In this document: positions 16,208 to 27,737 of the stretch, piece after piece | Layout of the letters: each line of letters begins with the position of its first letter | Position numbering within the stretch: the first letter of the stretch is position 1 | Assembly (NCBI RefSeq): GCF_009389715.1 | Contig: NW_024067980.1 | Span: 124,001-188,000, forward strand | Length of the DNA stretch: 64,000 bases | Reading direction: 5' to 3' | Source of the DNA: Phoenix dactylifera | Taxonomy: Eukaryota; Streptophyta; Magnoliopsida; Arecales; Arecaceae | Program-made: the position numbers and the translations under genes | The notes under the pieces: model-generated | Database searches by the model: none | What the model saw: the letters and a program-made list of their open reading frames with translations, nothing else | Told to the model about the DNA's origin: nothing

Positions 16208-17748
16208 CTTTCGACATTCACAAGTTTTATACTTATCTTGATGAATATTGCTTTACACAGCAAGATCTGGAAAGTGATGGATATCCCAATTAACTGTAGT
16301 GGTCCTCTGGGAAATAATAAGCATCACAGTGAGTTAGGTGATGCGTGGCTTTAAATTGGTTGATCAACCTCCATAGACCATCCATTGTTTGGACCATGAT
16401 GGATGTATTATTGATTGAAGGTTCTACCATTTTCTCTGTTTATTGTTGTCTTTCGGAAGTTGTGATGTGATATTTAGCATTGTTCTTGTGATGATCTATC
16501 TCGATGTGTCTTTCGCTCTTTGTTGAAGAAATTTCTGATCAATCTGTGTTAACATAGAAGAAAGGTGATTTCATGCTGCAGGAACTTTTAACCCTTGATT
16601 TGTCTCTTTATTTAATGCTAAAACAATTTAATTCTATTTTTAGGCTTTGGACATATGATAAGAACTTTGATTTATTAAGCAGGCTGCTTTTTTCCCCTAA
16701 AAAGCAGTTTAAGATCTGCGTGCCCCGTGGATCCCAATAATCCCAGAATTGCACTTGGGGATGGTTGTGCTACATTGGGAAAATTGATTGTAACACCATT
16801 CTTTCAGTTCATCGCATTCGCGGGTTTCAACTTAAGTCATTTCTCTGTTCTTTTGGCTAGTTTTTTTTCAAGAGAATGATCTCAATTTAGAAACTTTTAT
16901 ACTTTTGCTTTTATCCCCAACTTGTATAATTCAACCATAAGTGGCATAGAATGAATATGTTTCATGGTGAAAGAGGTGGATAAAAGGAGGGATAAGTTGG
17001 ACCAATAAAATGCAATGCCGGAGATCATTAGGATGGCATTAGGGAACCTACTGCAAGTGCTAATGCAGGACCAAAGAAGGGAAACAAGGGTTTAGGTATA
17101 GTGGTAAGAGTAAGGGGAAAGAGAATGGTTGGCAAAGAAGATCAATTAGTTAACAGCTTATATCTCGGTTGGCACCAATTTCTAAGAGAGAATGCTGGGT
17201 AAAGTTTTTTTTAAAAAAAAATGAGTCCTTCTTTATCACTGCCCAACGGATGGTAAGAGATCAAAAATGGAGGATGCATTTGTTTCACCCAAAATATATG
17301 AGAAATGTCGTTATCCAAGAAAAGACATCTTGAATAAATTTACTTACCCATCGCCTATAGACTATCCTCACCTAAATAGTGACTCCATGCTTACCCAAAC
17401 TCTTTAATTTCCATAATTTCCAACTTAAGCATTGCACAATGATAATATATTCCTCGAACTTGGGCTCTTTTCAACACAGTTTCAGAGCATTTTGATAGCT
17501 GATGTTATGCGGGTGTAGTTTCATAAGATTGTAGTTCTCTTTATTTACACTGATTGTTGTATTTCATCGCCGTTTTTCTGTAATGCAGCATACTTTTTGT
17601 TTGTACCAAAAAGAAAAAAATTGCGAGTTACACAAACAAATCAGTTCCATAAGCACTAGGACATGAAAATTATAAAACACCCTACTGCCTTTCAGGCCTC
17701 AAATCCATGCAAGATATTTGCCGATGGGGCTACCTTACTTAAATATTG
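16208..17748. other. Thiolase 3' UTR and intergenic sequence
   Basis: The first few hundred bases after the TAG at 16205-16207 are presumably 3' UTR; no poly(A) site can be fixed. Around 17590-17620 the run GTTTGTACC followed by an A-rich tail resembles the 3' ends of the LINE copies elsewhere in the window. Nothing else was recognised. Confidence 0.4.
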
Positions 17749-17810
17749 TTTTTTTTTTTACCCATATAGCCCTAGTATGAATACATTCAATAAAATTAGA
17801 AAATAACAAA
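17749..17810 (-). mobile_element. Short LINE 3'-end fragment, antisense (tentative)
   Basis: A T run at about 17749-17759 is followed by AGTATGAATACATTCAATAA. This closely resembles the stretch at 27353-27373 and, more distantly, the one following the poly(T) of the LINE tail at 58771. It is probably a very short antisense tail of that family. The end point is uncertain. Confidence 0.4.
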
Positions 17811-18237
17811 TTTTAGAACGTTCAAACAACTCCATTCCTCCGAAACACTGGACGTTTCTAAAGTAACTGCGTAACTGGCCACATACAACTATAGAAAGCC
17901 ATTTAATTCGTGATTTCATTAGCTTCTCTAGATGTATGCGCCGCTTGCCACGTTTAAAAGAAATGATAACAATAATAATGAAGGGCAACCGGTGGACGGA
18001 TGCTTGCTTGAAATGGGAAATAAACGATTTAAACAACCGAGACATAATGAGGTGCCCCCACGGCGCTGCCCCCTCGACAGTGCCCTTGCAATCCCGGAGC
18101 CCTTGTCATCTCCCGGACGTCAAAGAAACGTTCACCGTCCGATATTTCGAAGGGCAAGCTCGAACGGCGGATCTAGCGGTGGCGTAGGAGGTTTTGCCGC
18201 GGGGTTGATCGTCGCGGGACCCACGTTTGTGCTGTGA

Positions 18238-18259
18238 GGCGCCTCACATGTGAGGCGCC
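18238..18259. other. 22-bp perfect palindrome
   Basis: GGCGCCTCACA followed by its exact reverse complement TGTGAGGCGCC. The upstream arm also overlaps a second 14-bp perfect palindrome, GTGAGGCGCCTCAC (18234-18247). The centre CACATGTG is an E-box-like core. It sits in a local CpG-rich island (about 18040-18310). A binding site or cruciform is possible; neither is shown. Confidence 0.9.
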
Positions 18260-18353
18260 GTGTCGGGTTGTCGCTCGACGGTTGCCGGATGGGCCGCCCT
18301 CGTCCCTCGAGAAGATTAAGTGCACTTGAATTATTTTGCTCCTTTTGAATTCT

Positions 18354-18734
18354 GGACTCCTTTTGGTTCGCGGCAAGGGTGAAAAAAATATTGATGAACG
18401 AAAAAATAAAAATATTTTATATTTGATTTTTTTTAATAATAAAAAATTTTAAAAATAAATTTTTATATGTTATAAAAAAATTTATATGAGATATAGAAAA
18501 ATTATTTTTCCACCTGCTCAAAATTGAGGTAATATTTTTTTTTTCAAAAAATTTCTCTTTATTAAAAGTGTAATATATATTTTATATAAATTTTTCATAA
18601 AAAAAGTAGATAATCAACCAAACATAAACCATCTACATGCAAAAACTACTTTTGAAGCATTATATATCTGGGTATTAGCTTTTGAGAAAAAATATTTTCT
18701 GTAGATAAATTTTTCTTATGAACCAAACGAGTTC
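18354..18734. mobile_element. AT-rich MITE-like element
   Basis: The termini GGACTCCTTTTGGTTCGCGG and, inverted from the right end, GAACTCGTTTGGTTCATAAG form an imperfect terminal inverted repeat around a very AT-rich core. Both sides are flanked by TCT (18351-18353 and 18735-18737), a possible 3-bp target duplication. There is no coding capacity. The superfamily is uncertain. Confidence 0.6.
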
Positions 18735-18737
18735 TCT

Positions 18738-20014
18738 AGATGAAGATATCATCTTTCAACCATATTTTCGGTATTTTTTTAGAACTTTCTTTATTTTCCC
18801 CAAGTTATTAGACTTTCTGTAGGTGGAGGTATTTAATTATTTCTTTTTATTTTCTTCTTTCTCCTTTTACTCTAATTCGCAAATCATTGACAATCCATGC
18901 TCCTCGATAAAAATAAGTTAAAATAGTAATGATTAGCTTAAGACTTATATGTAAAAAATATTATATGTATAACAAGAAAACATTGTAAAACAAAGGAATA
19001 AAAAAGTACGTTGCTAAGTTCTAGTTCTTGTTTTCTTTTTTTTTTTATTGGTACATCAAGTGCTAGCTCTTGTTGAATCATCCAAAGAGATACTTAGTTC
19101 ATAAGCTGGCATGCATCTTTTGAATGCATGCAACAAAAGGAAACTGCCATTTCATGCATTGATAACATCCACACTGCGTGAAATTTCATAAGTAATGCTC
19201 CTGCAAGATATGACAACATTCTGGCAAACGATTTTAGATCATCAAATCAGCCAATGACAAGAAATTATATTGTATAGGATGTATACCATATGATCATGTA
19301 TATAGTTAATTATAGTCGTTTATTTTTGGAACAATGCATTTGATGAATAAGGCTTGTCATGGGGTGCATAGGACTTAATTTTTCATTAAAAAACAAGGAA
19401 AAGTGAACACAGGAATAAGCCAATTGTCAGATTCTCAGTTACCCACGTACGCATAGAATTTTTATGCGGTAGCTGTTTCAAGCAACGAATCAGCAAGGTA
19501 CCATTTGGAATGATCGACGGCAGATATGGATTCTGCATATAAACTTTCTATGGATGCGTACGTAGTTGAGAACCCTTCTAAGAAAAACCGAAAACTGGGG
19601 GCTGCAGAAAAGCCGGCAATCCAGAAGCAGTATTCTCTTGTCCCTGTCTTCCAGCACCGTCCAGTCCAAGCCAAAAAAGAAGTCCGCATCTAGATTCTCT
19701 ACGCGATCTCTTGATCTGCCGTCCATTTATTCACGCTTTCAACTCAGTAACGGTCAGATATCAAAACAGCGGCCCAGACTTAGTTGACCGCACATAGAGT
19801 TTATGCATTCTATCCGTATGAGAGAATCTAGACTTGGACCTATTTCAACTCCGCTCCTTCGGCTTCCCATATTTGTCCACTGGCGTTAACCGCCCCGCAC
19901 GATTCGCAAAGCATCAACTCGGAGAAAGGGTGCGGGTGCCGTCACCCCGATTCCCGGCGCCGGTCTTTTTTCTAGAGGGAGGAAGTAGGGGGGCGCGAGT
20001 CATCCTGCGGCTCG
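18738..20014. other. Upstream region of the Aux/IAA gene
   Basis: AT-rich until about 19560, then GC-rich from about 19860 into the coding exon, which probably marks core promoter and 5' leader. No TATA box or auxin-response element could be assigned with confidence. Confidence 0.45.
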
Positions 20015-23000
20015 ATGTCGACGGTGTCGAAGGGGCGGCCGGCGGCGGTGGCGGAGGAGTCGGAAGGGGACATGGTGGAGAAGGACTACGTGTGTCTTTC
20101 GGAGGAGAGCTCCTCGTGCTACGTCGGCGGCAAGGGCGACGACGGCGGAGCCGAGGATGAAGAGGAGGAGCTGGAGCTGGGACTGAGCCTGGGGGCCAAG
20201 AAGGCTACTGGCGGAGGCGGGAACCGGGGAGGGGCGCCGTGGCGGGACTACTGTAGGATTCTCACCGCCGAGGACTTCCCGTCGCTGGTGTCGCGCGCTT
20301 CGCCGCTGTCTTCCTCCTCCTCCGTCTCCTCTTCGGCGACGCTGGTCGGCGGCGGTAGCGCCGGTGGCGCTGCGTCTCGGAGGGTTATAGTATCCGGTTT
20401 GCCGGATGCCGCGGGGTCCGCCAATCCACCACCCAGGTGACCGTTAGGGGTTTTCCTTCTTTTCCTTTTTGTTGCAGTTCTTCCCTTTTACTACCTTTTG
20501 AAGGGGGATTTTAATATTTTTTCTCAAATTTAGAATCTCTCTCGATTGAATGCCTTTTTTATTTATTTGACTATTTTAGGTTTTAGGCCTTTTTTTTTTT
20601 CATTTTTAAGATACCCTCGGTTTGATGCTGAGGTTTATTTGATATTCCCTTGTCATTTATTTATCTTTTTTTAAGGCTATACTGTTCTTCATCAGTGAGT
20701 TAGATTAGTTGGATCTAGCTCCTGTTCTACGATTAAAGATAGCTTATTCTTTTTTTTCCATGGATATTATTCTTATGCTAACAATGAATGGTTTGATATA
20801 TTTCAGTTTAGGGTGGTGTTGTTTTATATATGATCTTTTCTTTTGCATCGTTTTCTTGTGTTATTGCTATTATTTCTCTTCTTGATACATTCTCCTCCTG
20901 AATTGTATCAGCTTGTTGTAGGTCACCGTCTCACTAATATTAGATCCGGCCCTTAGGACAGAGGCCACTGAGGCCACCATATTAGCTGCTTCACTTGGTT
21001 TTGATCGTTGAGGCTTTACTGTGGTATCACTCTTGGTTGTGGCACTTCTAGTGCCAAAGCTCGGAAATTAAAGATGAGGTTTGAAAGATGTAGGGCAAAG
21101 TTTGAAGACTCTTGTTTCAGTTTCAGTTGGGCTTACTGAGTTTCATTTTTAACCATTTCAGTGATTTACTGAGGTTCTTTTTTAACCATTTTAGTGATTT
21201 ACTGAGTTTCTTTTTTAACCATTTCAGTAGTTTCAGTTCAGTTTTTGAGTTTCAACCAAATATTGCGAAATAATCATGTAAAAATAAGAAAATAAAAAAA
21301 AAGTCCAGGAAACATGCATCACATGATCTTAGATTATGTTATACTGTTTGTAATTCGGATTTATATGTTTGGTAGTTCCAGTGTAAAAGCCTCAAATTGT
21401 AAAAATCATTCTATTCTTTTAAAAAACAATGGAAATAATATGTTACATTCATTTGGTTGATAAATTTTTAATTTAATCCATTAAATTCTAATCTTGTAAA
21501 TATCTATAATGTAGAATGTACCGATGTTAAACTGCATTTTAAGTATGAACTTGATACAATGATTATGACCATATCAAGAACCAAATATCTGAAAATGACT
21601 TGTAAACTATAGAGCATGAAGAGTAGACATGGTTTAAACTAAGATCTTGTAAATCCAAGCTTAAATATTGGGAATCCAATATTAAGCTGGATCAATTTAC
21701 TACATTAACCTCTCCTCTTTGTCCTCAGAATTTGACCTTAAAAAGTCTCCTACATCATGGTAAAGCTACTTTTTATTTGAATTTAAACCAAACTCCTTTT
21801 AATTCAAAAGAAATAAAAGTGATTCAAAAGTGAGAAAAATAATTGATAACAAATATCAAAATTTTTAGTAATCAAGAATAGCTAATATCAGGTAAAGTTT
21901 CAAACCTTGTATGTTGGTGTTGAATGTCTAGCTCAGAGGAAATCAAGGATGTGCTGTAGAAGTGGGAGGGGGAGGTGAGAAGATGGTAGGATGTCCTTGT
22001 AGGAAATTGGTAGTGTTTGGTGTGGTAATTGTCATGCTATTTTGACATTTGGTTGGACTATTTTTTCCGACTTACTAATTTACCCAAATTGCTACCTTGT
22101 GGATAGTAAACATCAACATCACACACAAGAACCCTAGGAGTCGAGTTTAAGGAAGTTGGTGTTGATGCTTTCATTTATCCATTTCTCTTATTTCTGCTTC
22201 TATGCAAACACACTTGCATGCATACAGAAGCATCCACATGAACACATGCACATTTCCATGTATGTATGTAAGTACATATATATAATTGGTCAGGTTTCAG
22301 TTATTCAATTATAGATTGGCATAACCCTAACACGAACCTGTAATATTTTGTCTTTAAGTTGGTATCCAAGGGCAACTTAAATTCTAGATCAGGTTCAGAT
22401 CGAATTAGCAAGCTACCAGCCCCTATTGCCACCCCTAGTAATTGATGTAATACTTGGATCTTGATCTAATGGTTTAGGTATCCCTCAGTCCATTCCTTTC
22501 AATTATGATGGCACCCCCAATTCTCCTCTTTTGTTTCTTCTCTTACGTCCTCCCACTCTCTTTTTATTTCTAAACTCCCTGCATAACCCAACACCATACC
22601 ACAACCCAGAACCCTTTGTAATATTAGATTCCCAAGTCCCATCTTGTCCCTTTTTTTTTGTTGGCGCGGGGTGGGGGGGTGGGTTGGAAACGAATGCTGC
22701 TGGTGGAGCCATGGTGGATAATAATGGAAATGACCATGATAATTTAAGTCAAGGATGGTTGTGCTCTCAATTCACGCTAGCATCCAGCTTCATCAGCCTT
22801 TCTTGTACACATCAACACCTCCCCCACTCCCTCCCTCTTCTCCCTAAGACTGCATTTGGAAGCGGAATGAGGAGAAACAGAAGTGTCTTAACCTGCCTAC
22901 ACACCTCTTTTTAGCCAAACAGTCATTTGAGCACACGAAACATGCCACCTTTTAGAATGACAGAATGTATATTTTGTTATCCTCCTAACTCATTTACCCA

Positions 23001-25216
23001 GTTAATCTTGGAATTACTTACTCCAATAAAAGATGGAATAATTTTGCCTCCCCACCCCCCTCCAAAAAAAAAACAAAACAAAAACTTACTCCATTTAATC
23101 CAATTATTCTGTATTTTTTATTCCACTTTTGAATGCAGCCTAAGAGTTTTGTTGGAACAGGGGAAGGTCAAGACCACATCCTTTGTTAGGTTTTTTTCTT
23201 GAACGCGAAATTGGGCCATAATAAGCAAGCTAAGTTCACATGGTTTCAATCTAAATGAGCCAAGCTCCCAATTTTCTGAACGAAGCAATCTGAGCTCAAA
23301 CTGGTCTGACACTATATTGGCTGAGCTTGTGCTGGGTATTTATAACTCAACTCAAGCTTGCCCCAGCTTGCTTGTGTTTGGCTCGTTTGCATTCCTAGAT
23401 GCATGGCATGATTTTTTACTTGGTAGAATCGGTGACTTGTGCTGTATGGAAATGGATACGGATTGGTATAAGAGATGTCTTGTATCTAGGATTTTGTCAG
23501 GATTTTATTTTTTGTGCAGTGTATGGCATTTCTTATTTCCATATAAGCATGTTTTTTCCTATTTTTCGTTCTATTTTTATGTTAATCTAATCTTGTAGCA
23601 CCACCGTTGACCCACCCACCCAATCCCTCCCCCACCATCACCAAAAAAAAAAAGAAAAAAGGAAGAGAAAAAAAAATCCTCTTCCTCCTAGCATACATAC
23701 AAAAACCAAACATAAGCTTATCATTTTAATCCTATTTCTCTAAAAGTAAGGTTGGACGAATATCTCTGTTTAGAGTACTATGATATTGATACATATGTGT
23801 TGCCTGAATTTTTTTTTCTTTTTATTCCCCCTTCCCAAATGATTTTAATATTCTTGCATCGCTCTCTCTTTTTTGACTGATGAGCTAATTATTTATGTTA
23901 TTTTAAAATTTTTATCCCGCAGCACTCAGATGGTGGTGGGATGGCCACCTATAAGAGCATACAGGATGAACAGCATAGTTAACCAATCCAAAGATAATGC
24001 ATCCTCAAATGCTGCAGTAACGACAACCCCCAAGAAGACCAATGAAAAGAGCAAAAACATTACAAAAGAAGTAATTGCTAAGGAACTTGAAAAGAAAGGG
24101 GGGCTTGCTGGGAATTCTCTCTTTGTCAAGGTGAACATGGATGGGGATGCCATCGGGAGGAAGGTCGATCTCAATGCCCATCGGTCCTATGAAACACTTG
24201 CAGGAGCACTTGAGGCCATGTTTCACAAACCAACATCAGCACTTGGTGCTTCCATATGTAAGTTCATAAATCCTACAATTTTCTTTGTATTGTCAATGTC
24301 AATATCTTTTTTTGATGTATATATGTCAGTAGATAAGTCTATAGATGTGTTTGGGCTGGTAATCTTTAGATGAGACAGTAATTAATTTAATCACCATGGA
24401 TAGTGGTAGGTGGCTCAGGGACCTCAAAGTTGCATGATGGCTCCTCTGAGTTCTTACTAACATACGAGGACAAGGATGGAGACTGGATGTTGGTTGGAGA
24501 TGTTCCATGGGGGTATGCATTTCCTTTGTGCTGATGTTAATGTGAATTATGACAACCTACCAACTTGCTAAATTCAACAAATGCCTATACAAAAACAATC
24601 ATATCTGTCACTTTGTTAGTGAGATTGTACAATTGTGCATCAGAGTCATTTAAATAAACTAATTGCTCGAGTTTCTTGGGAAGGAATATTTCTATGTTTG
24701 ACGTTTAAGTTTTCTTTCTTAATCTAAGACTCCAAGTTTATCCATCTAATTTCAATTTGGTTTTTATAACAGAATGTTTTTGAGCACCGTCAAGAGACTT
24801 AGAATCGTGAGGACCTCCGACACCAGTGGGGGGCTTGGTAAGTCCCATCTCTAGTCAATCTTTATATGGAAATGTCAGATGCAATCATTTTATAACTGAA
24901 ACAACCAATCACATACATTCATTTGGACCATGGCACTACAAACTCATGATTGTCCGTGTAAGACATTGGAGCCTTGTTTCAGGATATTAATGCTTTGGCT
25001 TATCTAAGGGAAAGTTCCATGAGTCTGGTGGCGCGTTGTTTGAATTTGCATGGTTTTGTTGTACGATTAGTTAGTGCACATATATTAATTGATTGACAGC
25101 TTAAGAAAGAAATATGGTCATTGATCTTTGATATGCTTACTTATGTAAGAAACATCTCTGCAGCACCAAGGCTTCGTTCCTCCAAGTCCAGTGGTGGACT
25201 AGGAAACGTTCCCTAG
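20015..25216 (+). CDS. Aux/IAA transcriptional repressor, IAA10/11/12/13 type, 5 exons, 327 aa
   Basis: Aux/IAA proteins are nuclear repressors that bind auxin response factors and are degraded through TIR1/AFB when auxin is present. Exons: 20015-20436, 23923-24257, 24404-24512, 24773-24837, 25164-25216; all GT-AG, 984 bases in frame. Domain I is the EAR motif ELELGLSLG (L53, L55, L57, L59), which recruits TOPLESS. Domain II is the degron VVGWPPIR (145-152), complete. Domains III/IV form the PB1 fold: invariant K210 in LFVKV, IGRKVDL (218-224), the acidic DKDGDW (275-280) and GDVPW (284-288). RILTAEDFP before the degron and RMNSIVNQ after it resemble Arabidopsis IAA12/IAA13 as I recall them. 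The start has 52 residues before the EAR core, longer than many family members. G289 follows PW, where R or E is usual. Intron 1 (3.5 kb) separates EAR and degron exons and holds a MITE. Confidence 0.93.
21132..21230. repeat. Three tandem 33-bp units in Aux/IAA intron 1
   Basis: Three near-identical units start at 21132, 21165 and 21198. Each contains TTACTGAG, a T-rich stretch and AACCATTT(C/T)AGT. A minisatellite within the intron. Confidence 0.85.
22848..23140. mobile_element. Tourist-like MITE in Aux/IAA intron 1
   Basis: TAA occurs on both sides (22845-22847 and 23141-23143). The termini GACTGCATTTGGAAG and, inverted from the right end, GGCTGCATTCAAAAG form terminal inverted repeats. 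A 3-bp TAA/TTA duplication and short size without coding capacity fit PIF/Harbinger-derived Tourist elements. Confidence 0.7.
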
Positions 25217-26455
25217 CATCAAAACAAGGTTTTTAGTAGTTGAAGATCGTTGGAGAAAGGTATAAGATAAGGAGTATGGAGGATTTTTTTTTTTTCTTTT
25301 GTGGTGGGTGAGCAGGTGGAGGGTGGGTTTCGGGGGCCTTGGGGGTTGCTCAACGCTACAACTGTCATTTGTTTCATTTTATTATTTAATCCCCCTTTTT
25401 TTTGTTGTGTTTCTGGGTGGTGGTTGTGGTGGTGGAAATCGTGAAGTTGAATGTTCCGGTTCCCTTTTGTTGGGTGGCTTGCATGATTTGACATCATGTT
25501 TACGTTGTAGCGTAATGTTACACACTTGGTTAATACATTAACTCTTTCTTTCAATACTGTAGGTACTGTTTTTTCTGCTTTCCTCCTGCTCAGTTCGAGT
25601 TGTCATTCTTATTTGTTGTAAATGTACATTGGAAATATTTTCTTCTCTTGGTGCTCCACAAGTTTGTATGTGTGACCCAAGGCTCGGTAGTCTTTGGTTA
25701 TTGATCGCAGAATAAGGCCTTGGCAAAGCTGAAATAGTTGCGAACAAACTATTCAGAAGCACATGCTTACATTTCTGGCAGAATGATTTCTATCAAATCT
25801 TGTTGATCTTTTTTATCTATTTAGCTGCGTATGGATTATGCATGTTTGGATAGATTGTCTAATTAGCTTGGAAGAAAGCTTTGAAGAGGAAATTAGCTTG
25901 GCTTGCCATGATTTATGGGCTTTGATTTTATGTAAGGATGTTATAGATGATCTAACATTCAGAGTGATGGACTTATTTTCCCCAACATTGAAGTGTTTTG
26001 GGTAGAAATTTTTGTTTGGTATATCACTTTGTAGCATGATTTGAGAATGAGCGATGAATAATTTAGATACACTTGTTGGCCTACAGATTGTAGATACAGA
26101 AGTTTTGGGTGAAACTGGACCTGAACCTAAGTTGGGCCACTTCTGACGATAACAGAAACAAAGGACCAAAGTGTATACGTCCATATTTACTGCATTAACA
26201 ATTTGTATATCATTAGCATGGTACAAGAATAGTGCTTTACACCCAAAAGTTCTGTCAACAGGTGTATCTGCCTCTGTATCCCTAAAAAAAAGCCCGTAAG
26301 CAATGAATAATCCCCTATTCAACAGATTTTTTTTTCTTTTTTTCCCAAAAGAAGTGCTTATGCAGGAAATATAATATGCTTCCATTAGAAAATGGGGAGA
26401 GGAAAAAAAAAAGTAACATGATATTAGAGTGACCATTGGGATCCCACAAATATCA
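25217..26455. other. Aux/IAA 3' UTR and intergenic sequence
   Basis: Probable 3' UTR for the first several hundred bases, including a T run near 25282-25297. The minus-strand open stretch 25813-26583 has no family resemblance and is not called as a gene. Confidence 0.4.
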
Positions 26456-26456
26456 T

Positions 26457-26735
26457 TAAGAATATATTTGGTTTGGAGGAGTTGAACTCTGGAATGAAAA
26501 TGAATGACTCCGATTCTATCTATTGGGTTGGGAGGAGCCTCTTCCTTCTTCTGATTCAGAAACGAGAATGTCTGAATACTCAAAACTATTTTTTTTCTCT
26601 TCCTACTATTTAAATTTTATTTGGATTTCAATTTCGATTTTGGTCATGAACCAAATATGTCACAAGATGGCCATTTCAATTTCCATTCTAACGTATTCTA
26701 ATTCTGATTTCAGTTGCGAACCAGACACACCTTGA
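26457..26735. mobile_element. Possible Tourist-type MITE
   Basis: The left end AAGAATATATTTGGTTTGG and the inverted right end AAGGTGTGTCTGGTTCGC are similar over about 18 bases, with no coding capacity between. No clean target duplication was seen, so ends and family are tentative. Confidence 0.4.
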
Positions 26736-26869
26736 ATGGCATCTAGCATCCACAAATTAGTGCATTTGGATACTCCAATTCTAATACAAATGGTCATCAG
26801 TGGGAATTAAAAAAACATCAGAGGTTTTCCACTTGAAGCCATTGATCCCTAATTTAGTCTTTGCTGAAC

Positions 26870-27095
26870 GGTGGGCCTTCGTGCTTATATCTGAAGTAAT
26901 ATGATTACCCGGGAGGTTTTCCAGTCTATGGCAAAAGTCTCAGCTCGTAACTCTTTGATGGTCATCAAGGCAGACATGGAAAAAGCTTACGATCTGATAT
27001 CTTGGAAGTATCTTGAAGCTGTTGCTTCGTTACGGGATTCATCACACGTTCATCAAATGGATTATGCGATGTGAGCTAAAACCAGTGGTCCAATA
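26870..27095 (+). pseudogene. LINE reverse transcriptase fragment
   Basis: About 26897-27020 reads ITREVFQSMAKVSARNSLM followed by VIKADMEKAYDLISW, the start of a non-LTR reverse transcriptase domain with its catalytic aspartate region (ADMEKAYD). Further downstream, in another frame, HHTFIKWIMRC continues the domain. The frame change and missing remainder, including YADD, show it is dead. It probably belongs to the same decayed copy as 27738-28713. Confidence 0.75.
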
Positions 27096-27339
27096 CAGCC
27101 CTGTGGTAGGTTCGTGCTCTCTCTCTGTCATGCACAATATGATAGAGATATTTGGCAAACAACCATGAATCCATCCATGTTTCATTGAATAAGTTTCGCG
27201 CAATGTTTCATGGCGTGCATTGATGGCACAGGAGGAGAAATGGAAACGAGTTAGCCATTAAAATATGTGACAGCTGTTGCGGCATAATCTTTTGACCTTC
27301 GCAGTCAAAAGCTACTATACTTCTTCTTCTTCAATGAAT

Positions 27340-27515
27340 GGTCTATACCATTCTAGTATGAATACATCCAACAAAGTCAGAAAGTAATGAGTCACGGAGC
27401 GCTCTATGCCGCTCCCTCTCACCAGTCCAGAGAACTCATCGAGAATGATTTGCCACAAATGAAGCCACCTAATGCACAGCTATATTACCCTTCCTAAAGA
27501 CATGCTTGCTTGGAA
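27340..27515 (-). pseudogene. Antisense LINE 3' fragment
   Basis: Plus-strand sequence here parallels the antisense LINE tail at 58800-58980: GAATACATCCAACAAA, then GCCACAAATGAAGCCACC, then CCTTCCTAAAGACATG, in the same order and spacing. It is therefore an inverted insertion or rearranged piece within the larger LINE debris. Confidence 0.65.
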
Positions 27516-27737
27516 GTCAACATCTCCGTGTACTATGCCCCAAATGTTAGAATAATTTCAAAATATAGGTTTACACTGATTGCGTATTTTTGTTTTATGC
27601 CCCTAAATCTTAGCATGTTATTATTTATGACTAACACCAAATGGTTCGGAGCAAAGGATGACAGCCACCCAACTTGGAAGTCAACGTCTTCGCCTACTAT
27701 GCCCCAAATGTTTCGGAGTAGAGGATGACAACCATCC

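Noticed and set aside
18039-18044. GAGACA, a possible auxin response element upstream of the Aux/IAA gene
   Set aside because: A single six-base match nearly 2 kb from the start codon is expected by chance.
25813-26583. 256-codon open frame on the minus strand
   Set aside because: No domain, codon bias or family resemblance; it overlaps a MITE-like region and contains Ser/Lys/Phe-rich low-information sequence typical of chance frames in AT-rich DNA.
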